This document shows, piece after piece, positions 5,934 through 14,913 of a DNA stretch of 23,302 nt (position 1 is the first letter of the stretch; each line of letters opens with the position of its first letter). The notes beneath the pieces are model-generated. The model was not told the DNA's origin and made no database searches. It worked only from the letters and a program-made list of their open reading frames with translations. The position numbers and the translations under genes were made by a program. Origin of the DNA: Lachnospiraceae bacterium EP-SM-12S-S03 (lineage in GTDB: Bacteria; Bacillota; Clostridia; Lachnospirales; Lachnospiraceae); contig JAJBSL010000033.1 in the NCBI GenBank assembly GCA_020540725.1, positions 1 to 23,302 of the forward strand, written 5' to 3'.

Positions 5934-7325
5934 TTGATTCATCAGTATAAGAATAATGGATATAATATTGTCCTTGACGTGAACAGCGGTTCCGTACATG
6001 TGGTGGACGATATGTGCTATGACATCATTGAGCAGCTTGATCAGTTTGAAATTGAAGAACATGCAGAGCGGTTAGAGGATGCATCTGTATTGGAAAGTGT
6101 GAAATCAGCGCTGAAAGAAAACTATCCGGAAGCGGAGATAGAAGAGGCATTGGAGGATATCAAAGAGCTTGCAAAAGCAGGACAGCTTTTTACAAAAGAT
6201 ATCTACGAGCAGTATATCGGAGATGTGAAAAAGAGAAAGACGGTTGTGAAAGCGCTTTGTCTTCATATTGCGCATGATTGTAACCTTGCCTGCAAATATT
6301 GTTTCGCAGAAGAAGGGGAATATCACGGAAGAAGAGCGCTTATGTCCTATGAAGTCGGTAAGAAAGCGCTGGATTTCCTGATTGCAAATTCCGGCAACCG
6401 AAGAAATCTGGAAGTAGACTTCTTCGGCGGAGAACCGCTTATGAACTGGCAGGTTGTGAAAGACCTGGTTGCGTACGGAAGAGAGCAGGAGAAGATTCAC
6501 AACAAGAATTTCCGCTTTACAGTGACAACGAATGGTGTGCTTTTGAATGATGAGATTCAGGAGTTTATCAATAAAGAAATGGATAATGTTGTGTTGAGCC
6601 TTGACGGAAGAAAAGAAGTCAATGACCACATGCGTCCGTTCAGAAACGGAAAAGGAAGTTATGATCTGATCGTACCGAAGTTCCAGAAACTTGCCGAGAG
6701 CCGTGACCAGCAGAAGTATTACATAAGAGGTACTTTCACAAGAGAGAATTTGGATTTTTCCAAAGACGTACTTCATTTTGCAGATCTTGGATTTGAGCAG
6801 ATTTCCATCGAACCGGTTGTGGGAGAGGACAGTGATTTCTACTCCATCAAAGAAGAAGATCTTCCAAAGATTTTTGAAGAATATGACCTTCTTGCCAAGG
6901 AACTGGTTCAGAGGGAGAGAGAGGGAAAAGGTGTAAACTTCTTCCACTTTATGATTGATCTTGATGGAGGACCTTGTATCTCCAAACGTCTGTCAGGATG
7001 TGGTTCTGGAACAGAATATTTGGCAGTTACTCCTTGGGGGGATTTATATCCTTGCCATCAGTTTGTCGGCAATGAAGACTTCCTTATGGGAAATGTGGAC
7101 GAAGGGATTACAACTCCTGAAATTGCAGATGAGTTCAGAGGATGCAGCGTATATTCAAAAGAAAAGTGCAAAAATTGTTTTGCCAAGTTCTACTGCAGTG
7201 GTGGATGTATGGCAAATGCACATAAATTCCATGGCTCTATCCACAATACATATGATGTCGGATGCGAGATGGAAAGAAAACGTATTGAATGCGCAATCAT
7301 GATGAAAGCTGCACTGGCAGAGTAA
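5934..7325 (+). CDS. scfB: SCIFF maturase, radical SAM/SPASM thioether synthase
   Basis: Radical SAM enzyme that crosslinks the SCIFF peptide, 463 residues. Residues 1 to about 95 form the N-terminal peptide-recognition region. The core has the CNLACKYC motif with C116, C120 and C123 for the [4Fe-4S]-SAM cluster, then FFGGEP (163-168). The C-terminal SPASM part has cysteines 348, 356, 374, 404, 412, 415, 421, 425 and 444 for two auxiliary clusters, matching the CteB-type architecture. It starts with TTG at 5934; AAAGGAG lies seven bases upstream and homologues begin MIHQYK, so this rare start is credible. It depends on readthrough of the upstream terminator, and secDF follows after 11 bases. 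Confidence 0.95.
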   Translation: MIHQYKNNGYNIVLDVNSGSVHVVDDMCYDIIEQLDQFEIEEHAERLEDASVLESVKSALKENYPEAEIEEALEDIKELAKAGQLFTKDIYEQYIGDVKKRKTVVKALCLHIAHDCNLACKYCFAEEGEYHGRRALMSYEVGKKALDFLIANSGNRRNLEVDFFGGEPLMNWQVVKDLVAYGREQEKIHNKNFRFTVTTNGVLLNDEIQEFINKEMDNVVLSLDGRKEVNDHMRPFRNGKGSYDLIVPKFQKLAESRDQQKYYIRGTFTRENLDFSKDVLHFADLGFEQISIEPVVGEDSDFYSIKEEDLPKIFEEYDLLAKELVQREREGKGVNFFHFMIDLDGGPCISKRLSGCGSGTEYLAVTPWGDLYPCHQFVGNEDFLMGNVDEGITTPEIADEFRGCSVYSKEKCKNCFAKFYCSGGCMANAHKFHGSIHNTYDVGCEMERKRIECAIMMKAALAE

Positions 7326-7336
7326 GGAGTGAAGAA

Positions 7337-9481
7337 ATGAAAAAGAGCAGAGGAATAATCAGTCTGATTCTTGTGGTTGTTTTGACAGGAATTTTGGCAT
7401 TCACGACAGTTGTCGGCCTTGGGAGCAAGCATACAGGAGCGGCCAAAAACATTAAGCTCGGTCTGGATCTTGCCGGTGGTGTGAGTATTACTTATCAGGC
7501 AAAAGGTGATACCCCGTCTGACAGTGAGATGAAAGATACTGTCTATAAGCTGCAAAAGCGTGTGGAACAGTATAGTACAGAAGCTGGTGTATATCAGGAG
7601 GGGGATGACCGGATTACCATTGAAATCCCAGGAGTGACAGATGCCAATGAAGTGTTGGAGGAACTTGGAAAACCAGGATCCTTGGAGTTCCAGGATGAAG
7701 AAGGCAATGTGGTATTGGAAGGAACGGATGTGAAGACTGCTACAGCCAAGATCATTGAGCAGCAGACAGGATCCAAGCAGAACGTTGTGGAGCTGAATCT
7801 GACGGACGAAGGTAAGAAGAAATTTGCAGAGGCAACGAAAGCAAACATTGGAAAAGCGATCAACATTGTGTACGACGGGGAAGTGATCAGTAATCCGCAG
7901 GTGAATGAAGAAATTACAGGCGGACAGGCTGTGATCAGCGGAAGCTTTACATATGAAGAGGTAGAAGAACTTGCTTCCACCATCCGCATCGGAGGATTGA
8001 AAGTGGAACTGGAAGAATTGAACTCCAGTGTGGTAGGTGCACAACTTGGAGAAGAAGCAATCAACACAAGTTTACTTGCCGGTGCACTGGGACTTGCGGT
8101 GATCTTTGTATTCATGTGTATTGTATACAGACTTCCGGGATTTGCATCCAGTATTGCTCTTTGCATTTACACAGGAATTGTACTTGTAGCATTGAATGCG
8201 TTTAACATTACGTTAACTCTTCCGGGTATTGCGGGTATTATTCTGGGTATCGGTATGGCAGTAGATGCCAACGTCATCATTTTTGCCAGAGTGAAAGAAG
8301 AACTTGCGGTAGGAAGAAATGTAAGAACAGCTTTGAAGACCGGATTCCACAAGGCATTATCTGCAATTCTGGATGGAAATGTGACAACGCTTATTGCAGC
8401 TTTTGTTCTTGGAATTATGGGAACCGGTAGTGTGAAGGGATTTGCCCAGACTTTGGCGCTTGGTATTGTTGTTTCCATGTTCACAGCGCTTGTTGTGACA
8501 AGAGTGATTATTTTCTCCCTCTATGCAGTGGGATGTAAGAATGAGAAATTGTATGGTGTGCAGAAGGAAAGAAAGACGATCAATTTCCTGCAAAAAAGGA
8601 AAATATTCTTCGGAATTGCAATTGCCGTGATCGTAAGTGGCTTCGTTGCAATGGGAATCCGCACAGCACAAGGAAACGGTGCATTGAACTATAGTCTTGA
8701 GTTTATGGGCGGAACATCTACAAATGTCACATTTAATAAAGATTATTCGATCAAAGAAATTGACTCTCAGATTGTTCCGGTTATTGAAGAGGTAACAGGA
8801 GATCACAATGTGCAAATGCAGAAGATCAAAGGAACCAATCAGGTCGTGATTAAGACGCAGACGCTGGATCTGGCAAAACGTGAGGCGATGAATAAAGCTC
8901 TTGTAGAGAAGTTCGGAGTGAATGAGTCAAAGATCACATACAATAATATCAGTTCTACGGTAAGTACGGAAATGAGAAGGGATGCAGTCATTGCTGTATT
9001 GATTGCAACAGCATGTATGCTGGTTTACATTTGGTTCAGGTTCAAGGATTTCCGTTTTGCGAGCAGCGCCATTATCGCGTTATTGCATGACGTATTGGTT
9101 GTACTTGCTTTCTATGCGATTGCAAGAGTTTCTGTAGGAAATACGTTTATTGCGTGTATGCTGACGATTGTAGGGTATTCCATCAATGCAACCATTGTTA
9201 TTTTTGATAGAATTCGTGAAGAGAACAAAATCAAATCGAGAAAAGATACATTGGAAGAAGTTGTAAATAGAAGTATTACACAGACACTTACAAGAAGTAT
9301 CTATACATCATTTACGACGTTTGTTATGGTGGCATTGCTCTTTGTCATGGGAGTAAGTTCTGTGAAAGAATTTGCGGCGCCTTTAATGGTTGGCGTGGCA
9401 GCGGGTGCATTCTCCTCTGTATGTATTACAGGAGCACTTTGGTATGTTATGAAAACAAAGGTGGCAGCAACAACATCATAG
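7337..9481 (+). CDS. secDF: Fused protein translocase subunits SecD-SecF
   Basis: A 714-residue natural fusion of SecD and SecF, membrane subunits that use the proton gradient to help pull exported proteins from SecYEG. The SecD half shows LGLDLAGGVSI after the first helix, a large extracellular domain, and GMAVDANVIIF with the conserved transmembrane Asp (D310). The SecF half shows LEFMGGTS and LTIVGYSINATIVIFDR. In most SecF proteins the latter reads N-D-T; here the aspartate position is Ala (A618). The ATG at 7337 has AAGGAG seven bases upstream; an in-frame ATG at 7289 lies inside scfB and is rejected. Position right after scfB recurs in Clostridia and suggests, without proof, a link to SCIFF export. 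Confidence 0.94.
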   Translation: MKKSRGIISLILVVVLTGILAFTTVVGLGSKHTGAAKNIKLGLDLAGGVSITYQAKGDTPSDSEMKDTVYKLQKRVEQYSTEAGVYQEGDDRITIEIPGVTDANEVLEELGKPGSLEFQDEEGNVVLEGTDVKTATAKIIEQQTGSKQNVVELNLTDEGKKKFAEATKANIGKAINIVYDGEVISNPQVNEEITGGQAVISGSFTYEEVEELASTIRIGGLKVELEELNSSVVGAQLGEEAINTSLLAGALGLAVIFVFMCIVYRLPGFASSIALCIYTGIVLVALNAFNITLTLPGIAGIILGIGMAVDANVIIFARVKEELAVGRNVRTALKTGFHKALSAILDGNVTTLIAAFVLGIMGTGSVKGFAQTLALGIVVSMFTALVVTRVIIFSLYAVGCKNEKLYGVQKERKTINFLQKRKIFFGIAIAVIVSGFVAMGIRTAQGNGALNYSLEFMGGTSTNVTFNKDYSIKEIDSQIVPVIEEVTGDHNVQMQKIKGTNQVVIKTQTLDLAKREAMNKALVEKFGVNESKITYNNISSTVSTEMRRDAVIAVLIATACMLVYIWFRFKDFRFASSAIIALLHDVLVVLAFYAIARVSVGNTFIACMLTIVGYSINATIVIFDRIREENKIKSRKDTLEEVVNRSITQTLTRSIYTSFTTFVMVALLFVMGVSSVKEFAAPLMVGVAAGAFSSVCITGALWYVMKTKVAATTS

Positions 9482-9497
9482 TGATAGAATATAAAAA

Positions 9498-9522
9498 AGC
9501 GGGAGATTTCAAATCTTCCGCT
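9498..9522 (+). terminator. Hairpin between secDF and recJ (weak terminator)
   Basis: AGCGGGAGATT and AATCTTCCGCT form an 11-base stem with one G-T pair and a three-base loop. The following ATTGTTAAA is a poor U-run, so termination may be partial. Confidence 0.5.
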
Positions 9523-9558
9523 ATTGTTAAATACAGAGTTTTTACAAAGGAGAACAAG

Positions 9559-11274
9559 ATGGAAAAATGGTTTTTAACCAGAAAAGGGGCAGATTTCCAG
9601 GAAATCAGCCGCAAATTTCACATTAGTCCGATTCTTGCGAGACTCATAAGGAATCGGGATATTGTAGGAGATGAGGCAATTGATCTGTATCTGAATGGAA
9701 CCATTGCAGAACTTTATGATGGAATCCTGATGAAAGATATGGATGTTGCCGTTTCTATTTTGCAGGAGAAGATACGGGAAGGGAAAGACATACGGATCAT
9801 AGGGGACTATGATATTGACGGGATCAATGCCACATATATTCTAATGGAAGGACTTCGGGAAATCGGAGGGAATGTAAGCATTGATATTCCAGATCGAATG
9901 AAAGATGGATATGGATTGAATAGAAATCTGATCGATCGTGCGTTTGATGATGGAGTGGATACCATCGTTACGTGCGATAACGGGATTGCGGCCAAGGAAG
10001 AGATTGCTTATGCGAAACGTCTGGGAATGACGGTGATTGTAACGGACCACCATGAAGTGCCTTATGAAGAAACGGAAGAAGGAATGCACTATCTGCTTCC
10101 TTTGGCGGATGCGGTAGTGGATCCGAAACGAGAGGATTGTGAATATCCGTTCCCAAACTTATGCGGAGCAGCAGTTGCGTATAAACTTGTTGAGACGCTT
10201 TTCAATGTGGAAGGGAAAGATGTGGAAGATATCGACTATCTGATGGAAAACGTGGCCATTGCAACTGTGGGAGATGTTATGGATCTTGTAGGCGAGAACC
10301 GGATTTTCGTAAAGCAGGGACTTGAGATGTTAAAACGTACACAGAACTTGGGATTAAAAGCATTGATAGAGTGTACCGGAATCCAGGTAGACCGTCTTTC
10401 GGCATATCATATTGGGTTTGTTCTTGGGCCGTGTCTCAATGCCAGTGGAAGACTGGATACGGCAAAGCGGGCCATAGAACTTCTGTGTGCAAAAACGAAG
10501 CGAGAGGCAGATCTTCTTGCAGGGGATTTGAAGGCATTGAATGACAGCCGGAAGGACATGACAGCCCAGGCAGTGGAGGAAGCGGTAGAACTTGTGGAGA
10601 ATACAGACATCGGAAAAGACAGGGTACTTGTGATCTATCTTCCGAAATGTCACGAAAGTCTGGCTGGAATTGTGGCAGGGCGTATCCGGGAAAAGTATTA
10701 TAAGCCGGTGTTTGTATTGACAGAGGCAGAAGAAGGAGTCAAAGGTTCCGGACGATCTATTGAAGCGTACCATATGTATGAAGAGATGAATAAATGCAAG
10801 GATCTTTTTACAAAATTCGGAGGACATAAGCTTGCGGCCGGACTATCTCTCCTGTCGGAAAATGTCGAAAAGTTCCGCAGGCAGATCAATGAAAACTGCA
10901 GGCTGACTAAGGAGGATCTTTGTGAGAAAGTATCGATTGATATGCAGCTCCCGCTGGCCTATGTAAATGAAATGCTCGTAGAGGAATTGGAATGTTTAGA
11001 ACCTTTCGGAAAAGGGAATCCTAAGCCTGTATTTGCAGAACGAAACGTCGAAATACATCAGTCAAAAGTTCTCGGGAAAAATCGCAATGTATTGAAACTG
11101 CTTGTGAGCGACGCTCAGGGAACGAAGATGGAAGCGCTGTATTTTGGAAATGTGGAGCAATGTTTGGATACAATATCCGAAAAGAACGGAAGAATCCATG
11201 TGACATATTATCCGGATATCAATGAATATATGGGGCGAAGAACTCCACAGATCATCATACAAAACTATCAGTAA
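9559..11274 (+). CDS. recJ: Single-stranded-DNA exonuclease RecJ (DHH/DHHA1 family)
   Basis: A 571-residue 5'-3' exonuclease on single-stranded DNA acting in recombination and repair. The DHH phosphoesterase motifs appear in order: GDYDIDG (82-88), TCDNGI, TDHHE, then the NASGRLDTA element; the DHHA1 motif GGHKLAAG follows, and a C-terminal OB-like region completes the protein. The motif-I residue between the aspartates is Ile rather than the more common Ala/Val, a mild change. The ATG at 9559 has AAAGGAG six bases before it; longer in-frame readings extend into secDF and are rejected. There is no obvious promoter of its own, so it likely depends on readthrough past the upstream hairpin. Confidence 0.9.
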   Translation: MEKWFLTRKGADFQEISRKFHISPILARLIRNRDIVGDEAIDLYLNGTIAELYDGILMKDMDVAVSILQEKIREGKDIRIIGDYDIDGINATYILMEGLREIGGNVSIDIPDRMKDGYGLNRNLIDRAFDDGVDTIVTCDNGIAAKEEIAYAKRLGMTVIVTDHHEVPYEETEEGMHYLLPLADAVVDPKREDCEYPFPNLCGAAVAYKLVETLFNVEGKDVEDIDYLMENVAIATVGDVMDLVGENRIFVKQGLEMLKRTQNLGLKALIECTGIQVDRLSAYHIGFVLGPCLNASGRLDTAKRAIELLCAKTKREADLLAGDLKALNDSRKDMTAQAVEEAVELVENTDIGKDRVLVIYLPKCHESLAGIVAGRIREKYYKPVFVLTEAEEGVKGSGRSIEAYHMYEEMNKCKDLFTKFGGHKLAAGLSLLSENVEKFRRQINENCRLTKEDLCEKVSIDMQLPLAYVNEMLVEELECLEPFGKGNPKPVFAERNVEIHQSKVLGKNRNVLKLLVSDAQGTKMEALYFGNVEQCLDTISEKNGRIHVTYYPDINEYMGRRTPQIIIQNYQ

Positions 11275-11288
11275 AACTTGCAGATTCG

Positions 11289-11317
11289 TTGAAAAAGCGT
11301 GGGGAAAGTGCTATAAT
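11289..11317 (+). promoter_or_regulatory. Promoter of apt-rel
   Basis: TTGAAA (11289-11294), a 17-base spacer and TATAAT (11312-11317) make a near-consensus promoter just after recJ, about 35 bases before the apt start. Confidence 0.85.
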
Positions 11318-11351
11318 ATATGTCATATTTTGTAGAAAATGGAGGGCTGTT

Positions 11352-11876
11352 ATGAAGCCAATAGAAGAATATGTAAGAAGTATTCCGGATTTTCCGGAAG
11401 AAGGAATTATATTTAGAGATGTAACAAGTATACTGGAAGATGCGGAAGGGCTGCATCTGGCAGTGGATTTAATACAGGAGAAGATTGGAGAGACGGAGTT
11501 TGATGTAGTAGTCGGTCCCGAATCAAGAGGATTTATTTTTGGCGTGCCGGTTGCATATAATCTTCATAAGGCTTTTGTGCCGGTGAGAAAGAAAGGAAAG
11601 TTGCCTTGTGAAACCATAACCATGAAATATGATCTGGAATATGGAAGTGCAGAGATTGAGATGCATAAAGGATCTATTCGCCCGGGACAGAAAGTTGTGA
11701 TCGTAGATGACCTTATGGCAACAGGAGGAACAATGGAAGCGATCGTGAAACTGATCGAACAGATGGGCGGTAAGGTTGTGAAGATTGTATGTTTGATGGA
11801 ACTTGCGGGATTGAAAGGAAGAGAAAAACTGGAAGCCTATGATATGGAGTCCGTAATTGTTTACCCGGGAAATTAG
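11352..11876 (+). CDS. apt: Adenine phosphoribosyltransferase
   Basis: Purine salvage enzyme that joins adenine and PRPP to give AMP, 174 residues, normal length. The opening IPDFPEEGIIFRDVTSIL and the PRPP-binding VVIVDDLMATGGTMEA near residue 120 are diagnostic. GGAGGG sits five bases before the ATG at 11352. It has its own near-consensus promoter and is followed by the (p)ppGpp enzyme after 23 bases. The apt-relA order is common in Gram-positive bacteria, and pairs purine nucleotide supply with alarmone synthesis. Confidence 0.96.
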   Translation: MKPIEEYVRSIPDFPEEGIIFRDVTSILEDAEGLHLAVDLIQEKIGETEFDVVVGPESRGFIFGVPVAYNLHKAFVPVRKKGKLPCETITMKYDLEYGSAEIEMHKGSIRPGQKVVIVDDLMATGGTMEAIVKLIEQMGGKVVKIVCLMELAGLKGREKLEAYDMESVIVYPGN

Positions 11877-11899
11877 TATCAGAAGAGGGAGGTGCCGAT

Positions 11900-14203
11900 A
11901 TGTCAGATAGCATTGTACAAAATCCATATGAGAATTTAAAAATTGTGGACGGTCATGCGGTCAAAGATCCTGAGGACTACCAGGATCCGGATAAGTTATA
12001 CGAAGCTCTTGTGAATCGGATCCGGAAATATCATCCGTCAGAGGACTTATCTTTGATTGAGAAAGCTTACACAATTGCCAAGGATGCGCATGAGGGACAG
12101 TTCCGTAAGTCGGGAGAGCCCTATATCATTCATCCGCTCTGGGTTGGGATTATTTTGGCGGAGCTTGAGATGGACAAAGAGACCATTGCAGCCGGAATTC
12201 TCCATGATGTAGTGGAGGATACGATTATGTCATCCGAAGAAATTGCAGCGATATTCGGTACGGAAGTAGCACTTCTCGTAGATGGAGTTACGAAGATCGG
12301 GCAGCTCTCTTATTCGAAAGACAAGGATAAGCTGGAGATGCAGGCAGAGACACTGCGTAAAATGTTTCTTGCCATGTCTAAGGATATCCGTGTCATTCTG
12401 ATCAAACTGGCAGACCGCCTGCACAATATGCGTACGGCACAATTCTGGCCGCCGAAGAAGCAGAAGGAAAAGGCACAGGAGACAATGGATATCTATGCGC
12501 CGATTGCGCAGAGACTTGGTATATCTAAGATTAAGACGGAACTGGATGATCTTGCTTTGAAATATTCGCAGCCGGAAGTATTCTATGACCTGATCAACCA
12601 GTTGAACGCGAGAAAGACAGAGCGAAATGAATTCGTGCAGCAGATTGTTGAAGAAGTGTCAAAGCATATGAAAAATGGCGGGATTGAAGCGGTAGTATAC
12701 GGACGCGTCAAACACTTTTTTAGTATCTATAAGAAGATGGTGAACCAGGATAAAACGGTAGATCAGGTTTATGACCTGTTTGCAATTCGTATTATTGTGA
12801 AAACAGTGAAAGACTGCTATGCTGCTCTTGGTGTGATCCATGAGATGTACACCCCGATTCCGGGACGATTTAAAGATTATATTGCCATGCCGAAGCCAAA
12901 TATGTATCAATCGTTACATACGACATTGATGGGGCCTTCGGGACAGCCGTTTGAGATCCAGATCCGTACGGAAGAGATGCATAAGACGGCAGAATACGGT
13001 ATTGCTGCCCATTGGAAATATAAGGAGTCAGGCGGAAGTGCAAAGAATGTACAGACGAGGGCAGAGGAGAAACTGACATGGCTGCGTCAGATTCTGGAAT
13101 GGCAGCAGGATTCGGATAACCGTGAGTTTATGTCGCTGTTAAAAGGGGACTTGGATTTATTTGCGGAAGATGTATATTGCTTTACGCCGAACGGAGATGT
13201 GAAAAATCTGCCGAATGGTTCTACGCCGGTGGATTTTGCCTATGCGATTCACAGTGCGGTTGGAAACAAAATGGTTGGAGCCCGGGTGAATAACAAACTG
13301 GTTCCGATTGATTACAAGATTCAGAATGGTGACAGAATCGAGATACTCACATCGCAGAATTCCAAAGGGCCAAGTCGTGACTGGCTGAATATTGTAAAGA
13401 GCACACAGGCAAGGAACAAGATCAATCAATGGTTCAAAAAAGAATTCAAGGAAGAAAATATCATCCGTGGAAAAGAGATGTTATCGGCATACTGTAAGGC
13501 AAAAGGTCTTGTGTTAAGCGATATCTTAAAGCCGAAATACCAGCAGATCGTTCAGAGAAAATACGGATTTAAAGACTGGGAAGCAGTGCTTGCGGCACTT
13601 GGACACGGAGGTTTGAAAGAAGGACAGATTGCAAATCGTCTGCAGGAGGAATATAGTAAGGATCATAAAGAAGCGATTACAGACGAGACGATTCTGGAAA
13701 GGGTGTCCGAAGCTTCCAAAAATACAGTACATGTGACAAAATCCAAGAGCGGAATCGTTGTAAAAGGAATTGACGATATGGCAGTCCGCTTCTCCAGATG
13801 CTGTAATCCGGTACCGGGAGATGAGATTGTGGGATTTGTGACACGAGGAAGAGGAATGTCAATCCACAGAACGGATTGCGTCAATATCATCCATCTGTCG
13901 GAATCAGAGAGAGCACGTCTTATTTCAGCGGAATGGGAACAGTCAGATGACAAGAACAATGGACTTTATATGTCTGAGATCAAGATGTATGCTCATGACA
14001 GACAGGGAATGCTTATGGAGATATCTAAAATATTTACAGAGAATAAGATCGATGTGAAGAATATGAATGTCCGTACAAGCAAAAAAGGAACTGCCACTGT
14101 GGAGATGGGCTTTATTGTTCACAGCCGTGAGGAGTTGACGAAGATCATAGAGAAGATGTATCAGATTGAGGGAGTCATTGATATTGAACGTGCGGTAGGT
14201 TAG
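11900..14203 (+). CDS. relA: Bifunctional (p)ppGpp synthetase/hydrolase (Rel)
   Basis: Stringent-response enzyme that makes and destroys (p)ppGpp, 767 residues. The hydrolase HD domain is intact: H64, H78, H102-D103 and E106-D107. The synthetase domain has YDLFAIRIIV (291-300) and the RFKD signature (323-326), which marks dual-function Rel rather than synthetase-only RelA, then YIAMPKPNMYQSLHT. A TGS domain starts at about 425, the SRCCNPVPGDEI segment is near 633, and an ACT domain ends the protein. GGGAGG lies seven bases before the ATG. It follows apt closely and is followed after nine bases by the MBL gene. Confidence 0.96.
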   Translation: MSDSIVQNPYENLKIVDGHAVKDPEDYQDPDKLYEALVNRIRKYHPSEDLSLIEKAYTIAKDAHEGQFRKSGEPYIIHPLWVGIILAELEMDKETIAAGILHDVVEDTIMSSEEIAAIFGTEVALLVDGVTKIGQLSYSKDKDKLEMQAETLRKMFLAMSKDIRVILIKLADRLHNMRTAQFWPPKKQKEKAQETMDIYAPIAQRLGISKIKTELDDLALKYSQPEVFYDLINQLNARKTERNEFVQQIVEEVSKHMKNGGIEAVVYGRVKHFFSIYKKMVNQDKTVDQVYDLFAIRIIVKTVKDCYAALGVIHEMYTPIPGRFKDYIAMPKPNMYQSLHTTLMGPSGQPFEIQIRTEEMHKTAEYGIAAHWKYKESGGSAKNVQTRAEEKLTWLRQILEWQQDSDNREFMSLLKGDLDLFAEDVYCFTPNGDVKNLPNGSTPVDFAYAIHSAVGNKMVGARVNNKLVPIDYKIQNGDRIEILTSQNSKGPSRDWLNIVKSTQARNKINQWFKKEFKEENIIRGKEMLSAYCKAKGLVLSDILKPKYQQIVQRKYGFKDWEAVLAALGHGGLKEGQIANRLQEEYSKDHKEAITDETILERVSEASKNTVHVTKSKSGIVVKGIDDMAVRFSRCCNPVPGDEIVGFVTRGRGMSIHRTDCVNIIHLSESERARLISAEWEQSDDKNNGLYMSEIKMYAHDRQGMLMEISKIFTENKIDVKNMNVRTSKKGTATVEMGFIVHSREELTKIIEKMYQIEGVIDIERAVG

Positions 14204-14212
14204 GAGAAGCAG

Positions 14213-14833
14213 ATGAAAGTAGAAATATTTGTTACAGGAATTATCAGTACAAACTGTTATGTGGTTTCCAATGAGGAGACAAAGGAGGCTGTGATTGTGG
14301 ATCCGGCCGCTTATCCGAAGAAATTGAAAAGTTATCTTCAGGAAAATGAACTGCAAGTCAAAGCCATTCTTTTGACACATGGACATTTCGACCATATTAT
14401 GGGAATAGATGGGGTTCTGGAAGACTACCAGGTGCCGGTTTATGTGCATGAAGATGAGGCGGAATTGATTACAGATCCTATTTTAAATGAGTCTAACACA
14501 TATACAAATGGATATACGTATGATAAAGCAGAGTATATAAGAGAGGGTCAGATTCTGAAGCTGATCGGATATGAATTTCAGGTGATTCATACTCCGGGGC
14601 ATACGAGCGGAGGAGTTTCTTATTATGTGGCCAGCGAGAATGTGTTGTTTAGTGGGGATACATTGTTCCATGGATCTGTCGGACGGACCGACTTCAAAAC
14701 GAGCAGTATGTCCGCTCTTATACATTCCATTCGTGAGAAGTTATTCCTTCTTCCAGATGAAACGGTTGTTTATCCGGGGCATATGGGAGCAACTACAATC
14801 GGAACGGAAAAGAAAATCAATCCGTATGTATAA
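14213..14833 (+). CDS. Metallo-beta-lactamase-fold hydrolase (glyoxalase II-like)
   Basis: A 206-residue two-metal hydrolase. Metal ligands are all visible: H56, H58, D60 and H61 (THGHFDHIMG), H130 (HTPGHTSGG), D149 (SGDTLF) and H190 (YPGHMGATT). The short length lacks the C-terminal domain of true glyoxalase II, so it belongs to the YcbL/GloC-like group found after relA in many Firmicutes. Its substrate cannot be told from the sequence; thioester hydrolysis is likely for the family. AGGAG precedes the ATG and it starts nine bases after rel, so they are probably cotranscribed. Confidence 0.9.
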   Translation: MKVEIFVTGIISTNCYVVSNEETKEAVIVDPAAYPKKLKSYLQENELQVKAILLTHGHFDHIMGIDGVLEDYQVPVYVHEDEAELITDPILNESNTYTNGYTYDKAEYIREGQILKLIGYEFQVIHTPGHTSGGVSYYVASENVLFSGDTLFHGSVGRTDFKTSSMSALIHSIREKLFLLPDETVVYPGHMGATTIGTEKKINPYV

Positions 14834-14845
14834 AAGAGACAAGAA

Positions 14846-14872
14846 AGGGACGCGGCTTTTGGCAGCGTCCCT
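14846..14872 (+). other. GC-rich hairpin before hemZ
   Basis: AGGGACGC (14846-14853) and GCGTCCCT (14865-14872) form an eight-base stem with an 11-base loop. The bases that follow (GAATTAATAA) are not a U-run, so it is not a standard terminator. It may be an mRNA processing or stability element in the operon. Confidence 0.45.
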
Positions 14873-14913
14873 GAATTAATAAAGCAGAAGTTTTGTAAAG
14901 CAGAGGAAAAAGA

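Noticed and set aside
6105..6947. Long open frame of 280 codons on the minus strand
   Set aside because: It lies wholly opposite the clear radical SAM gene scfB, has no plausible ribosome binding site or recognisable domain, and its Phe/Leu/Ile-rich translation is what antisense of a Lys/Glu-rich gene gives.
7190..8044. Open frame of 284 codons on the minus strand
   Set aside because: It spans the end of scfB and the start of secDF in antisense, with His/Cys/Phe-rich, low-complexity translation and no family resemblance.
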